Below the pieces are notes generated by a model that worked only from the letters and a program-made list of their open reading frames with translations, did not search any database and had not been told where the DNA came from. Below, piece after piece: positions 1 to 7,222 of a DNA stretch of 64,000 nt (the first letter of the stretch is position 1; each line of letters begins with the position of its first letter). The position numbers and the translations under genes were made by a program. Source of the DNA: Candidatus Dactylopiibacterium carminicum (lineage in GTDB: Bacteria > Pseudomonadota > Gammaproteobacteria > Burkholderiales > Rhodocyclaceae); NCBI RefSeq assembly GCF_014736495.1, contig NZ_MDUX01000001.1:1-64000 (forward strand), in the 5' to 3' direction.

Positions 1-597
1 AAGCCGCGCATGCCAGTCGCGCAGCGTGGCGGGTTGAATCAGGCGGCCGGTGGGGTTGTTCGGGTTGGTGAGCAGCAGCACGTCACAACGCGCCACCGCT
101 GCCTCGGCGTCGGCGTAGTCGATGACTTCGACCTGGTGCCCGGCGGCCAGCCAGGCTTTCCGGTGTTCCGCGTAGCAGGGTGACAGGATGCCTACCTTGA
201 GACCGCCGCAACGCGGCACACGAAGCTCCCCTCTCCCCTCGGGGGAGAGGGGCAGGGGGAGAGGGCTTTCTCCGTGAACAAGAAGTGCACGTCCCTCGGT
301 CGAGCGACCGAACAGCCACGGCAGCATCTGGATCGCAGCCTGGCTGCCGGCCAGCGGCAACAGCCGGCGCCCACCGGCATGGGCCAGGGCTGCCATTGTC
401 AGGCCGTCGTCGTCTTCCGGCAGGCGACGCCAGACTTCGGCCGGCAGCGGCGGCACCGGCCAGCCCAGCGGGTTGATGCCGGTGGAGAGGTCCAGCCAGT
501 GGCGTAGCGGGATGCCGAATTCATGTGCGGTGGTGCGCAGCCGGCCGCCTTGCTGCAGGGGCAGGCCCGTGCAGTGAGGATCAAAAGGCGTGGACAC
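1..597 (-). CDS. cobD: Threonine-phosphate decarboxylase (CobD/CobC family), 3' end beyond window
   Basis: This is a PLP-dependent fold-type I enzyme; the family decarboxylates L-threonine phosphate to the aminopropanol phosphate arm of cobalamin. The frame is open for 199 codons from a GTG at 597 to the window edge. It shows the family N-terminus ([11 protein letters not shown], residues 37-47) and the aminotransferase motif NPNNPTG (178-184); the PLP lysine would lie outside. The GTG overlaps the end of cbiB by 17 bases, which implies translational coupling. Residues about 107-132 are a low-complexity proline, glutamate and arginine-rich stretch that the family lacks. They are encoded by a palindromic repeat that does not shift the frame. 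Whether the enzyme tolerates this insert is unknown. Identity is firm; the exact start is less so. Confidence 0.85.
   Translation of the reverse strand, partial: MSTPFDPHCTGLPLQQGGRLRTTAHEFGIPLRHWLDLSTGINPLGWPVPPLPAEVWRRLPEDDDGLTMAALAHAGGRRLLPLAGSQAAIQMLPWLFGRSTEGRALLVHGESPLPLPLSPEGRGELRVPRCGGLKVGILSPCYAEHRKAWLAAGHQVEVIDYADAEAAVARCDVLLLTNPNNPTGRLIQPATLRDWHARL
226..265. repeat. REP-like palindromic repeat inside cobD
   Basis: CTCCCCTCTCCCCTC is followed immediately by its near inverted copy GGGGGAGAGGGG and then a further GGGGGAGAGGG. Short G/C-run palindromes of this type recur as dispersed intergenic elements in many proteobacterial genomes (general knowledge). Here the element sits inside a coding frame and stays open. 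Confidence 0.7.
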
Positions 598-1489
598 AGG
601 CCTCTCCCAGTGCGATGAGCAACAGCCATAGCCACAGGCTGCGCGAGATCAGCGCCAGTGCGCGCGGGATGTCGGCGCCGTGAGGCGGCGCGCCTTCGCC
701 CAGTGGCGGGCGTGCTTCGGTCACGCTTTCGTAAATCGCGGCACCGCCCAGTTGCAGACCCAGACTGCCGGCGCCGGCGGCCATCACTGGCCCGGCGTTG
801 GGGCTGGACCACGCGGGTGCCTGTCGCCGCCAGCAGGCCAGTGCCGCGCGGGTGCGGCCAAGCAGGGCGTAGCTCAGGGCGGTGAGGCGCGCGGGGATGA
901 AATTGAGCAGATCGTCGAGGCGCGCTGCGATCTTGCCGAAGGATTCGAAGCGCGCGTTGCGGTAGCCCCACATGGCGTCCAGCGTGTTGGCGAGCCGGAA
1001 CAGGATCACGCCCGGCGCGCCGGCCACGGCACACCAGAACAGCGCGCCGAAGATGGCGTCGTTGCCGTTCTCCAACAGGGATTCGACGGTGGCGCGTGCC
1101 ACCTGTTCCTCGTTCATGGCGGCCGTCTCGCGGCTGACGAGATAGCTGGTGCGCTGGCGAGCCTCGATCAAATCACCGGCCTAAAGTGCCCGAGTGACCT
1201 GTGCGCCATGCTCGCCGAGCGCGCGGGCGCCCAGCGCGAAATAGAGCGCGATGGCATCGATGATCCAGCCCTGCGGCAAGCGGGCGGCCCAGAGTGCGAG
1301 CAGGCTTGGCGGCAGGACGAGCAGCGTCCAGCCCAGCAGGCCGCGCGAAATGCGTGCGCGGCTACGATTGAGGCGTCGTTCCAGCCAGTCTGCGCAGCGC
1401 CCGAAACCCACCAGTGGATGCCAGCGCGGCAGTTCGCCGAACAGGCGGTCGAGCAGCACGCCGAGGAACAGGGCCAGGGTGATCGTCAT
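581..1489 (-). pseudogene. cbiB: Adenosylcobinamide-phosphate synthase CbiB, interrupted by in-frame TAG
   Basis: CbiB is an inner-membrane protein that attaches the aminopropanol arm to adenosylcobyric acid. The frame starts at ATG 1489, overlapping the cobB stop as ATGA, and runs 302 codons plus stop, the usual family length. Both halves are clearly CbiB: hydrophobic N-terminal segments (residues 3-17, 47-66) and the conserved [20 protein letters not shown] block after the break. Codon 103 (1183-1181) is TAG, with CbiB-like sequence in the same frame on both sides (QVTRAL, stop, AGDLIEAR). It is therefore a nonsense change, not a frameshift, and CAG to TAG is the simplest origin. A TTG twelve bases downstream of the stop could restart translation. 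It is a pseudogene unless the amber codon is read through, is a strain polymorphism or is a sequence error. Confidence 0.85.
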
Positions 1490-2820
1490 GCGCGGAACAG
1501 GGCCGCCACGGCGGCAGGGTTGGATGGGAAGTAGAAATGGATGTAGCTGGCCGTGCTGCGGCCAACACGGTAGACCGCCTCTGTGGTGGCGCCGCCATTG
1601 GGATTGGTGCCATGGGCAATGGGCACGAGTGGCGTATCGGCACGCGAATAGTGGAAGCTGTGGCCCCTCAAGCTGCCCTCGGGCAGGGCGGCCTCTTGCA
1701 GGCCGAGCGCGGCGAGCTTGCCCTGCATCAGCGCGCCGCCTTCGAGCAGGCCGAAACCGGCGTGCATGGCGCCATCGGCCGTGACCAGCGTTTCGAACAG
1801 GCTCATCATGCCGTCGCATTCCGCGAGCAGTGGTTTGCCGGCGCTGGCATGGGCGAGCAGGGCGAGCTGCATGCCTTCGTTGGCGGCGATTCTGGCGGCA
1901 TGCAGTTCCGGATAGCCGCCGGGCAGCCACACCGCGTCGCAGGCGGGCAGGGTGGCGTCGTGCAGCGGCGAGAAGAAGGCGAGTTCGGCACCGAGCGCGC
2001 GCAGAGTGTCGAGATTGGCCGGGTAGATGAAGCAGAAGGCCTCGTCGCGGGCGATGGCGATGCGTTGGCCCTGCAAGGCGGAGAGCCGTGGGTCTGGCTT
2101 CAGCCCGACATCCGGGCGTTCATATCGGGCTGAAGCCCGACCTACGGCCTGCGCCACATCGCCGGGGCCTTCCCAGTCCAGGAGCTGCGAGGCGTCGAAG
2201 TGCAGCGCAGTGGCGGCTTTGTCCAGCCTGCTTTCCAGATCGGCCAGTTCGGCGGCGGGGAGCAGACCCAGGTGGCGTTCGGGCAGCGTGATCGCGGCTT
2301 CGCGCGGCAGCCAGCCCAACCCGGGGATCTGCGGCGGCAGGGATTCGAAGAGCATTGCGGCGTGGCGCTCGCTGGCTACCCGGTTGGCGATCACGCCGGC
2401 GAATTCGAGGTCGGGCTGGAAACTGGCGAGGCCATGGGCCAAGGCGCCGAAGGTCTGGGCCATGGCGCTGCCGTCGATGACGGCGACGATGGGCAGCCTG
2501 AAGGCGCGGGTGAGGTCGGCGCTTGAGGGCTTGCCATCGAACAGGCCCATCACGCCTTCGACGAGGATCAGATTCGCCTCCCGGGCGGCCTCGGCGAGTA
2601 GCGCCTGGCAATGCGCCAGTCCGCCCATGAAAAGGTCGAGCTGATGACAGGACTCCCCGCTGGCGACCTCGTGAATCATCGGATCGAAGAAATCAGGGCC
2701 GGTCTTGAATACCCGGACCCGCTCGCCCCGCGCGCGCGCCTGACGGGCCAGCGCTGCGGTGACGGTGGTCTTGCCTTGACCCGAGGCCGGCGCGGTGACG
2801 AGGAAGGCGCGACAGCTCAT
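1486..2820 (-). CDS. cobB: Cobyrinate a,c-diamide synthase (CobB/CbiA)
   Basis: The enzyme amidates the a and c side chains of cobyrinate using glutamine and ATP. The 444-residue product has the expected two parts: an N-terminal dethiobiotin-synthetase-like ATPase domain with P-loop APASGQGKTTV (10-20), and a C-terminal class I glutamine amidotransferase domain with LPGGYPELHA (299-308), nucleophile Cys335 in LLAECDGMM and the His region GHSFHYS (386-392). Residues about 227-243, in the linker between the domains, come from a palindromic repeat inserted in frame. The start at 2820 follows the cobO stop by seven bases, and the stop overlaps the cbiB start. It belongs to the riboswitch-led B12 operon. 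Confidence 0.95.
   Translation of the reverse strand: MSCRAFLVTAPASGQGKTTVTAALARQARARGERVRVFKTGPDFFDPMIHEVASGESCHQLDLFMGGLAHCQALLAEAAREANLILVEGVMGLFDGKPSSADLTRAFRLPIVAVIDGSAMAQTFGALAHGLASFQPDLEFAGVIANRVASERHAAMLFESLPPQIPGLGWLPREAAITLPERHLGLLPAAELADLESRLDKAATALHFDASQLLDWEGPGDVAQAVGRASARYERPDVGLKPDPRLSALQGQRIAIARDEAFCFIYPANLDTLRALGAELAFFSPLHDATLPACDAVWLPGGYPELHAARIAANEGMQLALLAHASAGKPLLAECDGMMSLFETLVTADGAMHAGFGLLEGGALMQGKLAALGLQEAALPEGSLRGHSFHYSRADTPLVPIAHGTNPNGGATTEAVYRVGRSTASYIHFYFPSNPAAVAALFRA
2096..2146. repeat. REP-like inverted repeat inside cobB
   Basis: GGCTTCAGCCCGA (2096-2108) is mirrored exactly by TCGGGCTGAAGCC (2125-2137), followed by CGACCTAC. The motif GTAGGTCGGGCTTCAGCCCGAC is a common dispersed repeat in proteobacterial genomes (general knowledge). 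It lies in the interdomain linker of cobB and preserves the frame. Confidence 0.75.
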
Positions 2821-2827
2821 GCCTTGC

Positions 2828-3433
2828 CTACCATTCGATGCCCGGCATGGCTTTGACGCCTGCGTGATAGGCGTGCCGGGTGAGGTCCATGGTGGTTACC
2901 GTATCGGCGATCTCGATCAGCCCCTCGGGTGCGGCGCGGCCCGTGATGATCACGTGCTGCATTTCGGGGCGGCTCATGAGTTCGCGGCTGACTTTCTCCA
3001 GCGGCAGCCAGCCGTATTTGAGGGTGTAGGTGAATTCGTCGAGGATGAGCAGGTCGATGGCGGGATCGCGCAGATAGCCGACGGCTTGTTCCCAGGCGGT
3101 GCGGGCGGTGGCACGGTCCTGGGCGTCGTTCTGCGTGTCCCAGGTGAAGCCGTCGCCCATGACGTGCCATTTCACGCGCGGATGATCGCGGAAGAAGGCT
3201 TCCTCGCCGGTATCCGAACGGCTTTTGATGAACTGGATCACCGCGCAGTTCATGCCATGGCCCAGCGCGCGCGCGAGCACACCGAAGGCCGCGCTGCTCT
3301 TGCCCTTGCCATTGCCGGTGTTGATCAGCAGCAGGCCGCGTTCTTCATCGGCGGCGGCGATGTGGGCGTCGATGATGGCTTTCTTGCGCGCCATGCGCGC
3401 CTGGTGGCGGGCTTCGCGATCAGCGTCTTGCAT
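2828..3433 (-). CDS. cobO: Cob(I)yrinic acid a,c-diamide adenosyltransferase
   Basis: It transfers the adenosyl group of ATP to the cobalt of corrinoids, making the coenzyme form. The product is about 201 residues of the CobO/BtuR type. The P-loop NTGNGKGKSS lies near the N-terminus, followed by the family blocks GHGMNCAVIQFIKS, LLILDEFTYTLKYGW and the C-terminal HAYHAGVKAMPGIEW. I chose ATG 3433 because GGAGG lies eight bases upstream; ATGs at 3439 and 3448 are alternatives. It lies between btuB and cobB on the same strand, about 100 bases after the btuB stop, so it is probably transcribed with btuB from the riboswitch promoter. Confidence 0.93.
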   Translation of the reverse strand: MQDADREARHQARMARKKAIIDAHIAAADEERGLLLINTGNGKGKSSAAFGVLARALGHGMNCAVIQFIKSRSDTGEEAFFRDHPRVKWHVMGDGFTWDTQNDAQDRATARTAWEQAVGYLRDPAIDLLILDEFTYTLKYGWLPLEKVSRELMSRPEMQHVIITGRAAPEGLIEIADTVTTMDLTRHAYHAGVKAMPGIEW

Positions 3434-3532
3434 GGTCATTGCCTCCATGGAGGAGCATCGCCGTGGTCGGGCAATGCCCTTTGTGGGTCAGGCTCCAGGC
3501 CGGTCGCGGCCTGAAGCCATGCGCCATTTATC

Positions 3533-5392
3533 TTACGGTTTGGCCTGATAACGCAGGGTCATGAAGGCCCCGAAACCCTCCTGATGGTAGCTGTTGGGGG
3601 TCTGGTAGCGTTTGTCGAACAGGTTGGCGATGCGTGTCTGCAAGCGCCATTCCGGGTTGATCGCATACTCGGCGCGCAGATCCGCCGTGGCATAGCCCCC
3701 CAGCTTGATGGAGTTGGCCGCGTTGTCATAGCGCTTGCCGACTGCGTTCAGCGTGGTGCCCAGCCCCCATCTGCCGAACTGGTGATCCACGTCGATACGC
3801 CCGCTCTGACGGGCGCGGCGTGCCAGCAGCTTGCCGTCGTTGGCGCCTTCGGAGCGGTTCTTGGGGTCCAGGAATGTGGCGTTCGCGGCGATTGTCGTGT
3901 CGCCCAGTTTTTGAGACGCCGAGAGTTCAAGGCCGGTAATGCGCGCCTGTGCGACGTTGGTGGGAATGGTGTTGTTTGTATTGGCTGGATCGGTCTGCCA
4001 TTCGATCAGGTTGCTGACCTGGGTCCTGAACAGACTGGCATCCCAGGAAAAATCGCCGAGTTTGCCGCCTGCACCGGCCTCCGTCGTCCGCGAGGTTTCG
4101 GGTTTGATGTCCGGGTTGCCGACGTAGCAGTACGTAGTGCCGACATTATCCGTATAGCACGAGGGTGGGTAATAGAGATCGTTGAAGGTCGGCGCCTTGA
4201 AGGCCGTGCCATAGCTGGTGTGCAGGCGCAATGCGGGCGAGAGGGTGAAGCCCACGGCCGCGCTGCCGGTATTGTGGTTGCCGAAGGCTTCGTTCCTGTC
4301 GTGGCGGCCGGACAGCTGGATGTCAGCGCGACCGGCTTCGCCCAGATATTCGAGGAAGACCGCGCGATTGGTGCGTTTCGCACGCGCGTAGGCGTTGTTG
4401 CTCAGCACCTCGTCGTATTGCCAGTCGAGGCCTGTGACGAACTGGTGGCCTGCTGCGAGCGTGAAGTCGTTCTGCCAGCTGGCCTGGTTGCGACGCGTGT
4501 CGATGCGCGAATAGAAACGCTCTTCCTTCAGGCTTGTCGTGGCATCGAGGTTCTGGGCAAGGCGCAGCGAACTGGCGAAGCGCTCGTTCACGTCATAACG
4601 CAGATTGCCGGTGAAGAGTTCCTGCGTGATATCGCTGACGTTCGGTGTGCCATCGTATTTGTTGCGTGCTTCAAGGTGACGGGCCTGAACGTCATAGGAG
4701 AGCGATGTACCGAGGCGCCCGCCGCCGCGTACGTTCACGTCGCTGCGTGTGTAGCCATCGCGGTCCGGCTCGTTGGCGGTGTCGCTGACATTGATGCCGC
4801 GTGTGGAACTGCTCGACACCCCGGCGTTGAACCACAGGTCCGCCGTTCCGACCCCGCCATCGACCGCAGCTTCGAAGCTCTGGCGGCTGCCTGCGCCCAG
4901 GCTCAGGGATGCCGGTTGCGGTCCTTTGCGTGTGAAGATCTGGATCACTCCACCGATGGCATCGGAGCCGTACAGGCTGGAGCGGGGGCCACGCACGATT
5001 TCGATGCGTTCGATCTGTGCGATCGGCAGGTCCTGCAGGCCGTAGGTGCCTGTTGTGGCCGAGCCGACACGAACGCCGTCGATGAGTACCAGCGTATGGT
5101 TGCTGTTGGTGCCGCGCAGGAACAGGGAAGTGCTCTTGCCGGGGCCGCCATTGTTGGAAAACTGTACGCCGGGCAGTCCGCGCAGGAGGTCGGGAACCGA
5201 TGTGGCCTGCTGGCGTTCGATGTCCTTGCGCGTGATCACGGTAACCGCAGCAAGGGTTTCATCGGCGGTACGCGCGACACGGTTGGCCGTGACGACGATG
5301 GTTTCCAGCTCGGTTTCGGCGGCAGAAGCCGCTGCATGGGCAAAAACCAGCAGCAGAGCTGCCGGCAGGGTCTTTAGAGGGATTGGATTCAA
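3533..5392 (-). CDS. btuB: TonB-dependent vitamin B12 receptor BtuB
   Basis: This is the outer-membrane receptor that imports cobalamin with energy from TonB. The product is 619 residues from TTG 5392, which has AAGGAG five bases upstream; an upstream in-frame ATG would only add riboswitch-encoded junk. Residues 1-25 form a signal peptide ending AAASAA, then a TonB box ETIVVTA (30-36), a plug domain (LRGLPGVQFSNNGGPGKS, with LVLIDGVRVG) and a beta-barrel ending in an aromatic-rich strand typical of TonB-dependent receptors. It is the first gene after the cobalamin riboswitch and heads the B12 locus, which supports the substrate assignment. Control is very likely riboswitch repression by adenosylcobalamin. 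Confidence 0.93.
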   Translation of the reverse strand: MNPIPLKTLPAALLLVFAHAAASAAETELETIVVTANRVARTADETLAAVTVITRKDIERQQATSVPDLLRGLPGVQFSNNGGPGKSTSLFLRGTNSNHTLVLIDGVRVGSATTGTYGLQDLPIAQIERIEIVRGPRSSLYGSDAIGGVIQIFTRKGPQPASLSLGAGSRQSFEAAVDGGVGTADLWFNAGVSSSSTRGINVSDTANEPDRDGYTRSDVNVRGGGRLGTSLSYDVQARHLEARNKYDGTPNVSDITQELFTGNLRYDVNERFASSLRLAQNLDATTSLKEERFYSRIDTRRNQASWQNDFTLAAGHQFVTGLDWQYDEVLSNNAYARAKRTNRAVFLEYLGEAGRADIQLSGRHDRNEAFGNHNTGSAAVGFTLSPALRLHTSYGTAFKAPTFNDLYYPPSCYTDNVGTTYCYVGNPDIKPETSRTTEAGAGGKLGDFSWDASLFRTQVSNLIEWQTDPANTNNTIPTNVAQARITGLELSASQKLGDTTIAANATFLDPKNRSEGANDGKLLARRARQSGRIDVDHQFGRWGLGTTLNAVGKRYDNAANSIKLGGYATADLRAEYAINPEWRLQTRIANLFDKRYQTPNSYHQEGFGAFMTLRYQAKP

Positions 5393-5398
5393 GACAAG

Positions 5399-5425
5399 CT
5401 CCTTCCGTGCCGCCCGCACGGTTGA
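5399..5425 (-). promoter_or_regulatory. Hairpin next to the btuB ribosome binding site
   Basis: On the minus strand CCGTGC, loop GGGCG, GCACGG lies directly before the AAGGAG that serves the TTG start of btuB. It is a plausible part of the riboswitch expression platform acting on translation. The pairing is seen; the role is inferred. Confidence 0.4.
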
Positions 5426-5504
5426 TGACAGGGGCGGGATGCCGGGCAGGAAATGGGGGAAGCGCGTCGGCGACCCGTACATCGCCCTCCGCAATGCACC
5501 TCGA

Positions 5505-5690
5505 GATGCTTCGGGCCGGTCTCCGGACTCGCACGCGAGGGTTCCCCTCCTGAGCGATGCCTTCCCATGCGACTGCACAGTGGCTCGTATCGCCCATTGA
5601 CGTGCTTACCGTTGCGGGGGCAGTGCTGGCATTGCAGTGAGGCTGCGCACCGGCTTCCCGTTTAATCCGGGCACGTGGGCACCCGGACAC
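5505..5690 (-). promoter_or_regulatory. Cobalamin riboswitch upstream of btuB
   Basis: Read on the minus strand, the conserved cobalamin aptamer elements occur in order: an AACGGGAAGCCGGTG block, GCCCCCGCAACGGTAAGC, the B12-box core GAGCCACTG, GGGAAGG, and the 3' block GAGTCCGGAGACCGGCC. Order, spacing and identity match the classic adenosylcobalamin aptamer. It lies in the btuB leader and should repress the btuB-cobO-cobB-cbiB-cobD operon when B12 is plentiful. Confidence 0.95.
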
Positions 5691-5750
5691 CAGAAGCAGG
5701 CGCGGATGGTAGCGTAGGACGGACGGTGGCGTCGATTGCTTCGTCCCGCC

Positions 5751-5780
5751 TTGACCTGTTTCCGTAGCGGGCACTACCAT
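5751..5780 (+). promoter_or_regulatory. Candidate sigma-70 promoter of the zapA operon
   Basis: TTGACC (5751-5756) and TACCAT (5775-5780) are separated by 18 bases, nine bases before the ATG of the coiled-coil gene. The -35 is good and the -10 weak; the short leader fits a start codon this close. Confidence 0.35.
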
Positions 5781-5788
5781 CCTGCGCC

Positions 5789-5992
5789 ATGGACGCCGAG
5801 ATCACCAGCCTCGAAGAACGCCTCACCAGCCTGCTTGCCGAATATCGTGGCCTGCATATGGAAAACCGTGAACTGACCACGCGGGTCGCAACTCTGCAGG
5901 CCGACAACAGCCGCCTTGAGGAAAAGCTCGACGCGGTCAGTGTGAGGGTCGAAAACCTGCTCAAGCGCCTGCCGCCGGAGGATAGCCAGTGA
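5789..5992 (+). CDS. Small coiled-coil protein (TIGR02449/ZapB-like)
   Basis: A 67-residue, highly charged protein that is almost entirely heptad-like helix (ITSLEERLTSLLAEY, LEEKLDAVSVRVENLLKRL), with no membrane segment or cysteine. Small coiled-coil proteins of this type are found directly upstream of zapA in beta- and gammaproteobacteria. Its stop overlaps the GTG start of zapA, so the two are co-translated. By position and architecture a cell-division role resembling ZapB is plausible, but no function is shown by the sequence. It starts at ATG 5789. Confidence 0.75.
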   Translation: MDAEITSLEERLTSLLAEYRGLHMENRELTTRVATLQADNSRLEEKLDAVSVRVENLLKRLPPEDSQ

Positions 5993-6288
5993 GTGAGACG
6001 CTGCAGCTGCAGATCATGGGGCGTGAATATCAGGTCTCCATCAAGCCGGAAGAGAAGGAAACCCTGCTGGCTGCTGTGGAGATGGTGAATGCGAAGCTGC
6101 AGTCGCTGACGGGCAAGACCTCATCCGGCAGTGAATCCACTGCCGTGATGTGTGCTCTGATGATCGCGCATGAAGCCGTGCTGATGGAACGCACGGCGGG
6201 CTTGGACATGCCGGCCTATCGTCGTAGAATCGCCCGCATGGTCGAACAGATCGACGAAGCTTCAGCCAGACAGGAGAAGCTTTTTTAG
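5989..6288 (+). CDS. zapA: Cell division protein ZapA
   Basis: ZapA bundles FtsZ protofilaments at mid-cell. The 99-residue product starts with the family pattern (LQLQIMGREYQVSIKPEEKE, 4-23), followed by AAVEMVNAKLQ and a C-terminal helix for the dimer and tetramer coiled coil (ARMVEQIDEASARQEKL). The GTG start at 5989 overlaps the preceding gene's TGA. A 6S RNA gene follows about 90 bases downstream, the conserved arrangement in many proteobacteria. The stop is TAG, which shows that amber works as a normal terminator in this genome. Confidence 0.93.
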   Translation: MSETLQLQIMGREYQVSIKPEEKETLLAAVEMVNAKLQSLTGKTSSGSESTAVMCALMIAHEAVLMERTAGLDMPAYRRRIARMVEQIDEASARQEKLF

Positions 6289-6381
6289 GAATTCTTGGTA
6301 GTCAGGACAAATCCTCACAGCTTTTCCTGGAGGCCTGACCCATAAACCAGACAAAGGCTGCAGCAACAAAGCGGTCCGACT

Positions 6382-6563
6382 GTTTTCCCCTGCGGTGTTC
6401 GTTAGGGCCAAATACTCCTTGAACCAATGTCTACGCGACATGGTTGTTGGCCCACCCCCCCGCTGTTGTGAGCGCCCTTTTTCGGGCGCACCTGATGCGG
6501 CCGGGCGACGACCCCCTGAACTCCGGTTCAGGATGACGGCCTGACGACACTGGCGGGGAATCC
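6382..6563 (+). ncRNA. ssrS: 6S RNA
   Basis: 6S RNA binds sigma-70 RNA polymerase holoenzyme by mimicking an open promoter. The 5' strand TTTTCCCCTGCGGTGTTCG (from 6383) pairs with the 3' strand GACACTGGCGGGGAA near 6546-6560, closing a long irregular hairpin of about 180 nt. The internal CTCCTTGAACCAATG and CCCTGAACTCCGG stretches fit the central-bubble region. The location right after zapA is the standard one for this gene. The ends are estimated from the terminal stem. Confidence 0.85.
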
Positions 6564-6571
6564 TCAAGCAA

Positions 6572-6601
6572 AGCGCGGAGTCTATGACTCCGCGCTTTTT
6601 T
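6572..6601 (+). terminator. Rho-independent terminator after 6S RNA
   Basis: AGCGCGGAGTC (6572-6582) and GACTCCGCGCT (6586-6596) form a perfect 11-bp stem with a three-base loop, followed by a run of T. Confidence 0.92.
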
Positions 6602-6678
6602 CTCGTCTGGCGATATGACGATGAATGTAAGGGAAAACCCTTATGTGTTTGATTGGGAAAGTAAATTCCGGCGGCGCA

Positions 6679-6742
6679 TAAAAAATTTTTAAGCAAAAAA
6701 ATAAAATTGATCGGGACATAAGACCCTGTGATGTGTAAGAAT
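6679..6742 (+). promoter_or_regulatory. AT-rich promoter-like segment before the structured RNA
   Basis: An A/T tract of about 28 bases (6679-6706), unusual in this GC-rich DNA and resembling an UP element, leads into TTGATC (6707-6712). No convincing -10 sits at the ideal distance; GATGTG (6730-6735) and TAAGAA (6736-6741) are candidates. The transcription start is unproven. Confidence 0.4.
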
Positions 6743-7035
6743 TCTTCTCACCACGGAGTTGGCCTCCGCGACCGCAAAGCGCCAAGGCACACCATGGGGA
6801 TCTGGAAAAGACAGGCGTAACTCAGCGATACGCCAACAATAGTGGAGCGCGCCATTGGCAGCAGCTCCCGGGGCAACCGGGCCCTTGATGCAAGGGTCCG
6901 GTTTGCCGAAAACGCTGAGCAGGATTTAAGGCCCTGATGCTTACCGGGGTGCGCCAGTAAGGCGCAAGAAGGGGGAGGGAAGTCCGATTGCGGATTTCCT
7001 CATTTCTGGACGGGAAACCACAGCGTGGTTTCCCG
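6743..7035 (+). ncRNA. Candidate structured non-coding RNA, family not recognised
   Basis: About 290 bases without a good reading frame but full of helices. GGCGTA/TACGCC (6814-6834) has the loop ACTCAGCGA, whose CTCAGCG (6821-6827) is exactly complementary to CGCTGAG (6913-6919), a likely pseudoknot. GGAGC/GCTCC (6844-6868) encloses GCC-ATT-GGC. A long hairpin spans 6869-6908. GCGCC/GGCGC lies at 6951-6965, and GGAAGTCCG/CGGATTTCC at 6978-6999. A strong terminator follows. TTGGC (near 6770) and GCCAA (near 6783) pair around the segment CCGCGACCGCAAAG. I compared it by eye with 6S, tmRNA, RNase P RNA, SRP RNA and common riboswitches and found no match. It could be an independent sRNA or the leader of the small ORF at 7223. 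The 5' end is a guess. Confidence 0.55.
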
Positions 7036-7042
7036 TTTTTTT
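7011..7042 (+). terminator. Rho-independent terminator of the structured RNA
   Basis: CGGGAAACCAC (7011-7021) and GTGGTTTCCCG (7025-7035) form a perfect 11-bp stem with loop AGC, followed by seven T residues. Confidence 0.92.
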
Positions 7043-7222
7043 ATCAAATCTCTCCCGATTGGGTTTTCCCTCTTTTCGAAAACCCTGATAACGCAATCCT
7101 CTTTTCTTGCTTAGCCTGAACTCAGGGCCTGATTCCGAGCACTCGACCAGTGTCGATGGCGAGATGATCGAAGGCAGGTTCTAGCAAGGCCGATCCGGCA
7201 TTGTCCGCAAAGGAGGTGAGTC

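Noticed and set aside
226..265. cobD frameshifted by the repeat
   Set aside because: Careful translation shows one continuous frame from 597 to the window edge.
399..1034. Long arginine-rich antisense and alternate-frame ORFs (for example here and in cobB, btuB, glnA, topB)
   Set aside because: They overlap well-recognised genes, have the composition of GC-rich shadow frames and match no protein pattern.
1171..1210. Frameshift in cbiB
   Set aside because: Both halves are in the same frame around TAG, so it is a nonsense codon, not an indel.
6262..6696. Minus-strand ORF across the 6S RNA
   Set aside because: It covers the 6S RNA and its terminator in reverse and has no ribosome binding site or protein-like composition.
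6743..7042. Similarity of the GACCGCAAAG and GAGGGAAGTCCG stretches to cyclic di-GMP-I riboswitch and RNase P RNA motifs
   Set aside because: Only isolated words match. The other conserved blocks of both families are missing, and the GGAAGTCCG stretch pairs with CGGATTTCC as a simple hairpin.
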